This document shows, piece by piece, positions 33,813 through 42,469 of a DNA stretch of 64,000 nucleotides. The notes beneath the pieces are model-generated. The model had not been told where the DNA came from and did no database searches. It saw nothing but the letters and a program-made list of their open reading frames with translations. How positions within the stretch are numbered: the first letter of the stretch is position 1; each line of letters opens with the position of its first letter. The position numbers and the translations under genes are program-made. Source of the DNA: Geminicoccus roseus DSM 18922 (lineage in GTDB: Bacteria; Pseudomonadota; Alphaproteobacteria; Geminicoccales; Geminicoccaceae); contig NZ_KE386572.1 in assembly GCF_000427665.1 (NCBI RefSeq), positions 62,001 through 126,000 of the forward strand. The letters run 5' to 3'.

Positions 33813-35087
33813 TCAAATCCCCCAGGTGAGCCAAAGGGCCAGCGACGGGAACACGATCACCAGCAGCAGCACCGCGAGCGACCAGCCCAGGAACGGCAGG
33901 ATCTCCCGGCAGACCGCCATGAACGGGATCTTGCCGATGCCGGCCACCACGAACAGCAGCAGGCCGACCGGCGGGGTGATCAGGCCGATCATCAGGTTGA
34001 TCACCACCACGCAGCCGAAATGGACCGGGTCGATGCCGAGGTCGAGGCCCACCGGCAGGAGTGCCGGCAGGAAGATGATCATCGCCGGCAGCGGCTCCAG
34101 GATCAGGCCCACCAGCAGCAGGAAGACGTTGATCAGGATCAGCACCACCAAAGGATTGGTGGAGATGACATGGATCAGGTCGACCAGCCGGTCGGCGATC
34201 TGGCTCTCCGCCACCAGCCAGGAAAAGGGTGCGGCGGCTGCCAGCAGGAACAGGATGACGGCGCTGCTCCGCCCGGCGCTGGCCAGGATCGCCGGCAGCT
34301 CGCGGAGCTTCAGGGAGCGGTAGACGACCATGCTCACGATCAGCGCGTAGACCACCGCCACCGAGGAGATCTCGGTGTCGGTCATCAGCCCCATGCGGAT
34401 GCCCAGCAGGATGATCACCGGCAGCAGCAGGGCCCAGATCGCGTCGGCGGAAACGCGCAGCCTGGTCCGCCAGTCGACCTTCGGCCCGGCCGGGAACCTG
34501 CGGGCGCGCCCGATCAGCGCGCAGATCGCCATGAAGCCGATCGCTAGGAGCAGGCCCGGCAGCAGGCCGGACATGAACATCTTGGCGACGGAGGTGTTGG
34601 CCATCTGGGCGTACACCACCATCGGGATCGAGGGCGGGATGATCGGGCCGATCAGCGCGCCGGCCGCGATCGCGGCGCCGGAATAGGCCACCGGGTAGCC
34701 CTTGTCCCGCATCTGCGGGATCATCGCCTTGCCGATCGCGGTGGCGTCGGCCACCGCCGAGCCGGAGATGCCGGCCATCATCACGTTGGCGCCGACCGAG
34801 ACCTGGCCCAGGCTGCCGGGACCACGGCCGACCCACACCCCGGCGAAGTCGATCAGCCGGCGGGTGATCCCGCCCCGGTTCATGATCTCGCCGGCCAGGA
34901 TGAACAGGGTGATCTGCACGAAGGCGTAGAACCCGACCCCGCTCAGCATGGAGGTCGGGAGCATCACCAGGTCGACGAACCGGTCGGTCTTGAACTCGAT
35001 GCCGAGCCAGGCCGCGATCACCATGGCGAAGCCGACCTCGGTGCCCAGCAGCAGGAGCAGGAGGAAGGAAAGGAACAGGAGGCTCAT
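33813..35087 (-). CDS. dctM: TRAP transporter large permease (DctM family)
   Basis: A 424-residue inner-membrane protein with about 12 helices that uses a sodium or proton gradient to import the ligand of the periplasmic receptor. Diagnostic stretches are SVGANVMMAGISGSAVADATAIGKAMIP, GPIIPPSIPMVVYAQ, LFLLAAAAPFSWLV and LITPPVGLLLFVVAGIG. Its start overlaps the DctQ stop by ATGA. Ligand specificity lies in the DctP protein, not here. Confidence 0.93.
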   Translation of the reverse strand: MSLLFLSFLLLLLLGTEVGFAMVIAAWLGIEFKTDRFVDLVMLPTSMLSGVGFYAFVQITLFILAGEIMNRGGITRRLIDFAGVWVGRGPGSLGQVSVGANVMMAGISGSAVADATAIGKAMIPQMRDKGYPVAYSGAAIAAGALIGPIIPPSIPMVVYAQMANTSVAKMFMSGLLPGLLLAIGFMAICALIGRARRFPAGPKVDWRTRLRVSADAIWALLLPVIILLGIRMGLMTDTEISSVAVVYALIVSMVVYRSLKLRELPAILASAGRSSAVILFLLAAAAPFSWLVAESQIADRLVDLIHVISTNPLVVLILINVFLLLVGLILEPLPAMIIFLPALLPVGLDLGIDPVHFGCVVVINLMIGLITPPVGLLLFVVAGIGKIPFMAVCREILPFLGWSLAVLLLVIVFPSLALWLTWGI

Positions 35088-35587
35088 GTCTGCTCGGCCC
35101 CGGCCACAAAGCGCCGCACCATCCGCCAGGCGATCAGCGGGATCAGGAGCAGGATGCCGGCGAGCACGCCATAGGCGGGCACCGACAGCGTGAGGTTGGT
35201 GCCCAGGATCATCTGGTACTGGGCGCTCTGGATCATGGTGAGGCTCTTGACCGCTAGGATGGCGAGCACGGCGAGCAGCAGGAGGTCCACGAGCGTGTCG
35301 ATGACCAGCAGCGCGCGTGCCGGCAGGACCTCGTGCAGGACGGTGATCCGGATGATCTCGTCGGTGGCGAATGCCCGCGCCAGGCCGACGAAGCACAGCC
35401 AGGTCAGGCCGATCTTCACGTATTCCTCAGGCGACTGCCGCCACAGCGTGACGAAGTTGCGGTCGATGAACTGGGAGAACACCAGCACCAGCAAGGCGGC
35501 GACCAGCAGGCCGATGAAGACGTCCAGGACCGTGCCGACGATCCTGCCCAGGATCGCGACCCGCCGGTCGATCGAATGGAAGGTCAT
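35084..35587 (-). CDS. dctQ: TRAP transporter small permease (DctQ family)
   Basis: A 167-residue inner-membrane protein with four helices (TVLDVFIGLLVAALLVLVFSQ, YVKIGLTWLCFVGLARAF, LLLLAVLAILAVKS, VPAYGVLAGILLLIPLIAW) and the E-E-Y-V-K-I-G-L-T-W pattern of DctQ. ATG 35587 has GGTGAG upstream; an in-frame GTG four codons earlier is possible. A strong hairpin separates it from dctP. Confidence 0.88.
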   Translation of the reverse strand: MTFHSIDRRVAILGRIVGTVLDVFIGLLVAALLVLVFSQFIDRNFVTLWRQSPEEYVKIGLTWLCFVGLARAFATDEIIRITVLHEVLPARALLVIDTLVDLLLLAVLAILAVKSLTMIQSAQYQMILGTNLTLSVPAYGVLAGILLLIPLIAWRMVRRFVAGAEQT

Positions 35588-35601
35588 GAGGCTCACCAAG
35601 G

Positions 35602-35633
35602 CGAGGGCCGCCCCGTCGCCGGGGCGGCCCTCG
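35602..35633 (-). promoter_or_regulatory. 14-bp intercistronic hairpin between dctP and dctQ
   Basis: A perfect 14-bp, very GC-rich stem (35602-35615 with 35620-35633) closes a four-base loop in the 63 bases between dctP and dctQ. No T-run follows. Such hairpins after binding-protein genes shield the 3' end and lower readthrough, giving more receptor than permease. Confidence 0.7.
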
Positions 35634-35650
35634 ATCCAGATCTTAGGTCG

Positions 35651-36643
35651 TCAGTCCTGCATGGCCCGGATCTTGGCGACCAGGCCTTCCGGCCAGACGC
35701 TGCCCTCGGACTGCTGGTAGACGTCGGCCAGCGCCGCGCGGAACGCTTCCTTGTCGGGCTGGGTCACCTCGACGCCGTTCTCGGCGAAGATCGCGTAGCC
35801 CTCCTGGTCGACCTCCTCGCCGGCCTTGGTCATGGCGGCACCGCCGGTCTTGGCCGCCTGGCGGAAGATCTCGCGGTCCTCCTCGGAGAAGGACTGCCAG
35901 AGCCCCTCGTTCACGTAGAACGCGGCGGTCTCGAAGATGTGGTCGGTGGGCGTGAAGTACTTGGCGACCTCGTACCACTTGTAGCCGACCGCGGCGTCGA
36001 TGCCGTTCTCGTGGCCGTCCACCTGGCCGCGCTCAATGGCGTTGTAGGTGTCGCCCAGGCCCAGCACGACCGGCTTCGCACCCATGGTCTCGAACGCGAT
36101 CCGGATGCCGTCGATCGGCGGGATGCGGATCTTCAGCCCCTCCAGGTCTTCCGGCTTCTCGACCGGCCGGACCTTGTTCTGGATCGCGCGCGGCGAGCGG
36201 GCGCCGTGGACCGCGAAGATGCGCACGCCCGACTGCTCGGCCAGCTCGTCATAGAGCGGCTGGAACACCTCGCTGTTGGCGATCCGCTCCGCGTCTTCCT
36301 TGGAGTTGAACAGGTAGGGCGTGTAGGCGACGTTCAGCGGCGCGCCGCCGCGCAGCACGCCGGCATTGCCGATCGCCAGATAGGTCATGTCGACGGTGCC
36401 GAGCTGCACGCCGTTGATCAGCGCCTGGATGTCGCCCAGCTGGCTGTCCGGATAGACCAGCACCTTGAGGCGGCCTTCCGACAGCTTCTCGACCTCGTCC
36501 GCGAACACCGGCAGAGCCTGGTGGATCGTGCTGGAGGTGGGCCAGGGCGAGCCCAGCCGGATTTCCTTCACCTCCTGCGCGTGCGCCGTCCCGAGCTGGG
36601 CGATCATCACTGCCGCACCTGCCATCAAACCGAGCAGCCGCAT
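35651..36643 (-). CDS. dctP: TRAP transporter substrate-binding protein (DctP family)
   Basis: A 330-residue periplasmic receptor with an N-terminal signal peptide cleaved near AHA-QE (MRLLGLMAGAAVMIAQLGTAHA). The DctP core follows: EIRLGSPW, SEGRLKVLVYPDSQLGD, DLEGLKIRIPPI, the family's conserved ligand-binding Arg in that block, and VDGHENGIDAAVGYKWYEVAKYFTPTDH. AAGCAAGG lies before the ATG at 36643. It is first in the operon dctPQM-oxidase-atzF. The binding Arg suggests an anionic (carboxylate) ligand, which suits the adjacent hydroxyacid oxidase. Confidence 0.93.
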   Translation of the reverse strand: MRLLGLMAGAAVMIAQLGTAHAQEVKEIRLGSPWPTSSTIHQALPVFADEVEKLSEGRLKVLVYPDSQLGDIQALINGVQLGTVDMTYLAIGNAGVLRGGAPLNVAYTPYLFNSKEDAERIANSEVFQPLYDELAEQSGVRIFAVHGARSPRAIQNKVRPVEKPEDLEGLKIRIPPIDGIRIAFETMGAKPVVLGLGDTYNAIERGQVDGHENGIDAAVGYKWYEVAKYFTPTDHIFETAAFYVNEGLWQSFSEEDREIFRQAAKTGGAAMTKAGEEVDQEGYAIFAENGVEVTQPDKEAFRAALADVYQQSEGSVWPEGLVAKIRAMQD

Positions 36644-36723
36644 CCTTGCTTCCCCCCTGGTGGTCGAGGCGTCCCGCCGCGGTGCCCACGGCCGCCGGTG
36701 CGCCCCCTTATAGGATGCATGGT

Positions 36724-36740
36724 ATGATGAGCTGATGAGC
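36724..36740. promoter_or_regulatory. AT-richer promoter region of dctP with tandem TGATGAGC
   Basis: In the spacer before dctP the 8-mer TGATGAGC is repeated head to tail (36725-36732 and 36733-36740), next to GGTATGAT. The segment is clearly less GC-rich than its surroundings. It is the likely promoter/operator zone of the TRAP operon; a GntR-type operator is possible. Confidence 0.3.
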
Positions 36741-36837
36741 ATGTCGATAGGCGCCGCCGGATTTTCCGGACGGGACAAGGCATCCGGGAGCCACGCGGGC
36801 GCCCGGTGCGGGAAAGAACCAGGAAGCTTCTAGAGGT

Positions 36838-37638
36838 TCAGCCTGCCGCCTCGCGGTAGACCGGCATCACTTCCGGCAGCATTTCCTGGATCTGGTCGAT
36901 CCGCTGGTCGCCGCTCGGATGGGTCGACAGGAAGGCCGGTGGGCTGCCGCCGCCGGCCGCGGCCATCGACTGCCAGAAGCTCACCGCCGCCTGCGGGTTG
37001 TAGGCAGCCTCCGCCATGTAGTGCAGGCCCAGCGCGTCGGCCTCCAGCTCCTGGTTGCGGGTGTAGGGCAGGATCACCCCGTACTGCACCCCGGCGCCCA
37101 GCAGGCCCAGGATCTGCGGCGGCAGGCCGTAGGCCTGGGCGCCCACCCCCACCAGCCCGGCGCCGAGTTCGGCGATCTGGGTGGTGCCGATCCGCTGCGC
37201 GGCGTGCCGCGCGGTGACGTGGCCGACCTCGTGGCCCATCACGGTCGCGACCTCGTCGTCGCTTTCCGCCAGTTCCAGGATGCCGCGATAGACGCCGATA
37301 TGGCCGCCCGGCAGCGCGAAGGCGTTGATCTCGTCGCTGTCGAACACCACCACCTCCCATTCCGGGTACGGGATGTCCGAGCCGCTGGCCGGGATGATCC
37401 GCGACGCGATCGCCTGGACCCGCTCCTGCGCGCTGGCGTCGCGCAGCTGCGGCGTCTCGCTCTTGATCTGCTGGAACGCCTGGGCGCCGAGTTCCGCCTC
37501 CTGGGCCGGCGTCACCGTGGAGGCGGCCAGCTCGTTGTAGGCCGAGCAGCCGGACAGGGCGAAGGCGCCGCCAAGCCCGGCCACGCCCAGCATCCGGCGC
37601 CGGGACAGGCTGGCGCAGCGACTGCAGTGAAACCTCAT
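36838..37638 (-). CDS. M48-family metalloprotease lipoprotein
   Basis: A 266-residue envelope protease. The N-terminus MRFHCSRCASLSRRRML is followed by a hydrophobic run and the lipobox LSGC with Cys31, so it should be a lipoprotein. The zinc motif HEVGH is at residues 136-140 and the third ligand Glu is in NQELEADALGLHYMAEAAY. The closing THPSGDQRIDQIQEMLP is typical of LoiP/BepA-type M48C peptidases, which degrade or help fold outer-membrane proteins. It is a single gene, diverging from the EamA exporter. Confidence 0.92.
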   Translation of the reverse strand: MRFHCSRCASLSRRRMLGVAGLGGAFALSGCSAYNELAASTVTPAQEAELGAQAFQQIKSETPQLRDASAQERVQAIASRIIPASGSDIPYPEWEVVVFDSDEINAFALPGGHIGVYRGILELAESDDEVATVMGHEVGHVTARHAAQRIGTTQIAELGAGLVGVGAQAYGLPPQILGLLGAGVQYGVILPYTRNQELEADALGLHYMAEAAYNPQAAVSFWQSMAAAGGGSPPAFLSTHPSGDQRIDQIQEMLPEVMPVYREAAG

Positions 37639-37829
37639 GGCGACGGCTCCCTTGTTGGCGGCTCGGGCTTGCTCCTAGAGCCGCCGAACCGCGGCCGCGG
37701 TTCCCGCCCCGGCCATCCCGGCTCCGGCAATCCCGCGTGACGGAACCGGGCAGGCATGGCAGAGCTGTGCCCCCGGCACCGGCAGGACAAGCAGAACGCC
37801 GGCACCGCTCCGGCCAAAGAGACTGTCCG

Positions 37830-38726
37830 ATGAACCGTGGATCCGCCATCACGAGCCCTGGATGCGCCGCGCCCTCCACCACGCTGGCGGCGGTAGCCTT
37901 CGTGGTCGCCGGGGTGACCCTCTATGCGGTGATGGACGGCACCGGGGTGTTCCTGTCGGACACGCAGAGCGTCGTGCAGATCGTCTGGGCGCGCTACGCC
38001 TTCGCCCTGCCGGTGGTGCTGGCGGTGCTGGCCCGCGACGGCGGCGGCGCCCGGCTGCGCACCCGCCGGCCGTTCACCCAGGCGGCCATCGGCCTGTTCC
38101 CGGTCCTGGCGAGCTTCTCGGTGGCCGGCGGCTTCGGCCTGCTGTCCCTGCCGGAGCTGACCGCGCTGACCTTCGCCGCACCGCTTTTGGTGGTGGCGCT
38201 GTCGGTGCCGCTCTTGCGCGAGCGCACCACCCGCCACGACTGGATCGGGGTGCTGGTCGGCTTTCTCGGCATCCTGGTGGTGGTCCGCCCTGGCGCCGAT
38301 GCCCTGGCCTGGGCGGCGGTCTTCCCGCTCGGCTGCGCGTTCTTCTTCGCCCTCTACCAGGTCGCCATGCGCTTCGTCGGCCGCCACGACGACCCGGTCG
38401 CCACCCTGGCCTGGTCGATCGGCACCGGCCTGGTGGTCACCACGCCCTTGGTGCTCCTCGACTGGCGGCCGCCCAGCGGTGCCGCCTGGGCGGCGATGAT
38501 CCTGACCGGGCTGGTGTTCGGCGCTGCCCAGTACTGCCTGATCCAGGGCTTCCGCCGCGCCCCGCCGGCCAGGCTCACCCCCTTCACCTATACCCAGATC
38601 ATCCCGGCCACCCTGATCGGCATCGTCCTGTTCGGCAGCTGGCCGGACATCTGGGTGATCCTCGGCGCCGCCCTGGTGATCGGCGCCGGGATCTACGTCC
38701 TGCGCAACCGGACCCGCACCGGCTGA
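37830..38726 (+). CDS. EamA/DMT-family exporter
   Basis: A 298-residue inner-membrane protein with ten helices in two EamA repeats (residues about 12-140 and 155-295). Features include VVQIVWARYAFALPVVLAV, LPELTALTFAAPLLVVALSVPLLRERTTRHDW, and LTPFTYTQIIPATLIGIVLFG near the end. The family exports amino acids and other metabolites. ATG 37830 places the first helix normally; an earlier ATG at 37737 would add a long unstructured tail. Substrate unknown. Confidence 0.9.
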   Translation: MNRGSAITSPGCAAPSTTLAAVAFVVAGVTLYAVMDGTGVFLSDTQSVVQIVWARYAFALPVVLAVLARDGGGARLRTRRPFTQAAIGLFPVLASFSVAGGFGLLSLPELTALTFAAPLLVVALSVPLLRERTTRHDWIGVLVGFLGILVVVRPGADALAWAAVFPLGCAFFFALYQVAMRFVGRHDDPVATLAWSIGTGLVVTTPLVLLDWRPPSGAAWAAMILTGLVFGAAQYCLIQGFRRAPPARLTPFTYTQIIPATLIGIVLFGSWPDIWVILGAALVIGAGIYVLRNRTRTG

Positions 38727-38808
38727 GGACGTGGGACGCCCGGCCCGTTTCTGCTACACTGCCCCGTTCGTGCGGAGCCTGGTCCCCCGCGGACGGTATC
38801 GCCTGGTG

Positions 38809-38934
38809 CGTTTTGCACGAACGAACCCGGGAACAACCCGGCCGTTTTGACCAAACGAACCCGGCAAGCCGCGGGCGGATGCGCCGCCAGCGGGACTCGG
38901 CACCCGTTCCGCTCGTTTTGCACGAACGAACCCG
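38809..38934. repeat. Three 21-bp direct repeats with an internal palindrome
   Basis: The 259-base spacer between the EamA gene and soxG contains three 21-bp copies of CGTTTTG-N4-AACGAACCCG at 38809-38829, 38843-38863 and 38914-38934. Copies one and three are identical. Copy two differs at three central bases and forms the palindrome CGTTTtgaccAAACG. Start-to-start distances are 34 and 71 bases. An inverted nine-base core, CGTTCGTGC, lies at 38765-38773. The pattern suggests a cluster of operator sites or an intergenic repeat element. Confidence 0.8.
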
Positions 38935-38985
38935 AGCGCCGCCCTCGGCCCCGCCCCCGTGAAAAGCTTCGACAACGGCCGCGCC

Positions 38986-39549
38986 TCAGCCGGCCGCCGC
39001 CAGCGGCGCGTGCCGGCCGATCCAGTCCCAAAGGAACGGCACCAGCGACCGGTCGGTGAACACCCGCACCGTCTCCCCGCGTGCCACCAGGGTCACCGGC
39101 TGCAGGGCCAGAAGCGTCCGGGCCGAGCGGCCATCGGCGATCTCGGCCGGGCAGCCATGCGCCAGCAGGCGGCGGGCGCCTGGGCCAGCCAGCTCGATCG
39201 CCGGCAGCCCGTCGGTCACGTCGGTCACCAGCACCGAGCGCGGCGCCGCTTGCTGCACCGCCCGGACCAGCTCGAACCGCTGGGCCTGGTCGCTGGTCAC
39301 CAGCCAGCGGTCCGGCCCGGTCCAGATCGAGCAGGGATCGGCGCCGGTGCAGCTGCCGGGCGCAGGATCCGGGGCATGGCCGAGCAAGCCCGCCAGCGCC
39401 AGGGCCAGGCCCGGCGCGCCGTGGGTTCCCGCCAGCCCGACCGCCACCCGCACCGGCGCGATCCCGACCCGCAGGCCAGAAACCGCCGGCACCGGCGCCA
39501 GCCCGAACGCCTCGATCGGCCCCAGCGGGGCCAGCTTCGTTTCAGCCAC
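38986..39549 (-). CDS. soxG: Sarcosine oxidase gamma subunit
   Basis: A 187-residue subunit of heterotetrameric sarcosine oxidase. It has the weakly conserved SoxG pattern: SIWTGPDRWLVTS in the middle, SVLVTDVTDGLPAIELAGPGARRLLAHGCP, and the end VFTDRSLVPFLWDWI. The start is read as GTG 39549, which overlaps the soxA end by eight bases; an ATG at 39573 would lengthen it by eight codons. Confidence comes largely from the position after soxA. Confidence 0.85.
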   Translation of the reverse strand: MAETKLAPLGPIEAFGLAPVPAVSGLRVGIAPVRVAVGLAGTHGAPGLALALAGLLGHAPDPAPGSCTGADPCSIWTGPDRWLVTSDQAQRFELVRAVQQAAPRSVLVTDVTDGLPAIELAGPGARRLLAHGCPAEIADGRSARTLLALQPVTLVARGETVRVFTDRSLVPFLWDWIGRHAPLAAAG

Positions 39550-42469
39550 GCAGCCGCTCCCCGGCAGGGTCATAGAACACCGGGCTCACCACCCGCGCCC
39601 GATAGGTCCGGCCCAGATGGAACAGGTCGACCTCGGCCCCCGCCGCCTGCAGCGCCCGGCCATCGGCCAGGATCGCCAGGGCGATCGGATGGCTCAAGGT
39701 CGGCGAGCGGTAGGCGGAGGTGACATAGCCGCGGCTGCGCCGGGTCCCGTCCTCCTGGCGCTCGTACATGTGCGCCCCGGTCGGGATCGCCTCGTCGGCC
39801 ACGCTGTTGACCAGGCCCACCAGCTCCAGCCGGCCGGGATCGCGGCTCACCGGCCGCAGCAGCGAGCGCCGGCCGACGAAATCGTGCTGCTTGCTGCGCA
39901 TCGGTGCGGTGACGCCCAGGTCCTGCGGCTCGCTGTTGCCGTCGGTGTCCCGGCCGATCAGGACATAGCCCTTCTCCGCGCGCAGGATCAGCAGCGCCTC
40001 CGAGCCCAGCGGCACGATCCGCTCTGGCCGGCCGAGATCCGCCAGCCGCCGGTACAAGGCCGGGCCATAGGCGGCCGGCACGCTGAACTCGAACGACAGT
40101 TCCCCGGTGAAGCTGACCCGGGCGATCCGCAGCGGCACCCCGTCCAGCTCGGTCTGCACGAAGCCCATGTGCGGCAGGGCCTTGGCCGACAGGTCGGCCG
40201 CCACCGGCAGGCGCGCCACCACGGACCGCGCCTTCGGCCCGGTCACCGCGAAGGTCGCCCAGGCGGTGGTCACGTTGCTGGCAACCACCTCCAGCTCCGG
40301 CCACCCTGTCTGCCGCCATTCCTCGACCATGGCATGGACCCCGGCGGCATGGCTGGAGGACGGCGACAGCAGGAAGCGGTCCTCGGCCAGCCTGGCCACC
40401 ACCCCGTCATCGTAGAGCTTGCCGTGCTCGGTCAGGAGGAACACGTAGCGCACCCGCCCGACCTTCAAGTCGCTCAGCCGGTGGTAGTAGAGCCGGTCCA
40501 GGAAAGTCGCCGCGTCCCGGCCGCCGACCTCGATCTTGCCGAGCGGGCTGCCGTCGAACAGCGCCACGCCATGGCGCACCGCCAGCACCTCGCGGGCGAT
40601 CGCCGCCTCCCGGCGCTCCTCGCCCTTCGGGTAGAAGGCCGGGCGCGACCAGCCGCCATAGTCCTCGAACACCGCGCCGGCGCGCACATGCTCGCCATGG
40701 GCCGACAGGAGCCGCAGGGGCGTCAGCATGGCGCCCCGCCTGGACCCGGCGATGCCGGCGAACGAGACCGGCGTGAAGGGCGGCCGAAACGTCGTGGTCC
40801 CCACCGCCGGCACCGGCTTGCCGAGCTGGTCGGCCAGGAGCGCCAGCCCGTTCAGGTTGCTGGTCTTGCCCTGGTCGGTCGCCATCCCGAGCGTGGTGTA
40901 GCGCTTGAGATGCTCGACCGAGACATAGTTCTCCTGCACCGCCAGGCCGACATCCTTGCTGGTGACATCGTTCTGGTAGTCGACCCATTGCCGGGCTTTC
41001 GGCCGGTCCAGCTTGCGCCAGATCGCCTGTTGCCAGGGCGGCTCACGCGCCGCCCGCGGCGCCTGGCCGTCGCCGGCACCACCGCCCGCCGCCTGCCCCG
41101 CCCGGTGCCCGTCGCGCAGGCAGCCGGCCGTATCCATCACCCCGTTCGCGGCGCCCACCGTCACCGAGGCCCGCGCCGCCCCGTCCGGCACGAACCCGTC
41201 CAGAGCCTCGTCGAAGCGCAGCCGGCCGCCGTCATGCATGTGCAGGTGCACGGTGGGCGTCCAGCCGCCGGCCGCCGCCAGGAGGTCGCAGCCGATCTCG
41301 ATCCGCCCGCCGCCGCCCAGCGGCTCCACCACCACGCCGCTCACCCCCTTGCGCCCGTGCACGGCGGTCGCCGCCGCGCCGACATGGGTCGGGATCGCCG
41401 GATGCGGCAGGGCGTCGGCGCGCAGGTCGACGATCACCGGCCCCGCGCCCGCTGCCGCCAGCGCTTCGGCAGTCCGCCGCCCGGCCTCGTTGTTGGTCAG
41501 CACCACCGGCGAGCGGCCGGCCAGGATGCCGTGCCGCGCCAGGTAGGCTCTTGCCGCGAACGCCGACATCACGCCCGGCCGGTCGTTGTCCGGGAACACC
41601 AGCGGCCGCTCGATGGCGCCGGTCGCCAGCACCGTGCGGGCCGCGCGCAGCTTCCAGATCCTCTCCGGCGCAAAGCCCGCCGGCATCGCGCGGCGCTCCG
41701 CCAGGACCGCCAGCCCGTGGTCGAACAGGCCGAGCGCCGTGGTGGACGGCAGCAGCGTGACGTTCGGCCGTCCCGCCAGCTCATCCGCCACCGCCGCGAT
41801 CCAGTCGGCGGCCGGCATGCCCTCGATCTCGACCGGGTCGACCAGCAGCTGCCCGCCCGGTGCCGGCTGGTCGTCGGCCAGCACCACCCGGACGCCTTGG
41901 CGCGCCGCCGCCAGCGCCGCGGCCAGCCCGGCCGGCCCGGCGCCCACCACCAGCAGGTCGGCTTGGCCATGGACCTGCGCCCGCTGCAAGGGCTCAGGTG
42001 TGGCCGGCACCACGCCCAGGCCCGCCATCTGGCGGATGCGCGGCTCGAACAGGTGCCAGTCCGGCCGGATAAAGGTCTTGTAGTAGAAGCCGGCCGGGAT
42101 CAGCGGGTGCAGCCGGTCCAAAAAGCCGAACAGGTCCCGCCCGGCCGACGGCCAGCCATGGACGGTCTTCACCACCAGCCCGTCCTCCAGCGGCACCAGG
42201 GTGGCGCGGGCGACCGGGTCGTGGCGGCCGTCCGGGAAGCGCACGTCCAGGATCGCGTTCGGCTCCTCCGCGCCGATCCCCCAAAGGCCGCGCGGCCGGT
42301 GGTACTTGAACGAGCGGCCGAGCACGGTCTGCCGGTTCGCCAGCAGTGCGGCGGCCAGGCTGTCGCCGGCAAAGCCCTCCATCCGCCTTCCCTCGAAGGT
42401 GAAGGAGAGCGGGCGCGTCCGGTCCAACGCCTGGCCGCTGTCGGGAAGCCTCGTGGCCTGGGTGCTCAA
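39542..42469 (-). CDS. soxA: Sarcosine oxidase alpha subunit
   Basis: The large subunit of tetrahydrofolate-linked sarcosine oxidase, 975 residues as usual. The N-terminal ferredoxin-like fold (FTFEGRRMEGFAGDSLAAALLAN, RPRGLWGIGAEEPNA) is followed by an NAD-binding flavoprotein half with VVGAGPAGLAAALAAARQG. The C-terminal third is a GcvT-like aminomethyltransferase domain (HVRAGAVFEDYGGWSRP, TGPKARSVVARL, SFTGELSFEFSVPAAYG, ALLILRAEKGYVLIGRDTDGN). The enzyme demethylates sarcosine to glycine, producing H2O2 and 5,10-methylene-THF. It seems to begin with TTG, overlapping the soxD stop (TTGA). Confidence 0.95.
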   Translation of the reverse strand: MSTQATRLPDSGQALDRTRPLSFTFEGRRMEGFAGDSLAAALLANRQTVLGRSFKYHRPRGLWGIGAEEPNAILDVRFPDGRHDPVARATLVPLEDGLVVKTVHGWPSAGRDLFGFLDRLHPLIPAGFYYKTFIRPDWHLFEPRIRQMAGLGVVPATPEPLQRAQVHGQADLLVVGAGPAGLAAALAAARQGVRVVLADDQPAPGGQLLVDPVEIEGMPAADWIAAVADELAGRPNVTLLPSTTALGLFDHGLAVLAERRAMPAGFAPERIWKLRAARTVLATGAIERPLVFPDNDRPGVMSAFAARAYLARHGILAGRSPVVLTNNEAGRRTAEALAAAGAGPVIVDLRADALPHPAIPTHVGAAATAVHGRKGVSGVVVEPLGGGGRIEIGCDLLAAAGGWTPTVHLHMHDGGRLRFDEALDGFVPDGAARASVTVGAANGVMDTAGCLRDGHRAGQAAGGGAGDGQAPRAAREPPWQQAIWRKLDRPKARQWVDYQNDVTSKDVGLAVQENYVSVEHLKRYTTLGMATDQGKTSNLNGLALLADQLGKPVPAVGTTTFRPPFTPVSFAGIAGSRRGAMLTPLRLLSAHGEHVRAGAVFEDYGGWSRPAFYPKGEERREAAIAREVLAVRHGVALFDGSPLGKIEVGGRDAATFLDRLYYHRLSDLKVGRVRYVFLLTEHGKLYDDGVVARLAEDRFLLSPSSSHAAGVHAMVEEWRQTGWPELEVVASNVTTAWATFAVTGPKARSVVARLPVAADLSAKALPHMGFVQTELDGVPLRIARVSFTGELSFEFSVPAAYGPALYRRLADLGRPERIVPLGSEALLILRAEKGYVLIGRDTDGNSEPQDLGVTAPMRSKQHDFVGRRSLLRPVSRDPGRLELVGLVNSVADEAIPTGAHMYERQEDGTRRSRGYVTSAYRSPTLSHPIALAILADGRALQAAGAEVDLFHLGRTYRARVVSPVFYDPAGERLRG

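Noticed and set aside
38754-38975. Short frame on the minus strand with repeated FVRAKR-like units
   Set aside because: The repetition only translates the 21-bp DNA repeats; there is no ribosome-binding site and no family match.
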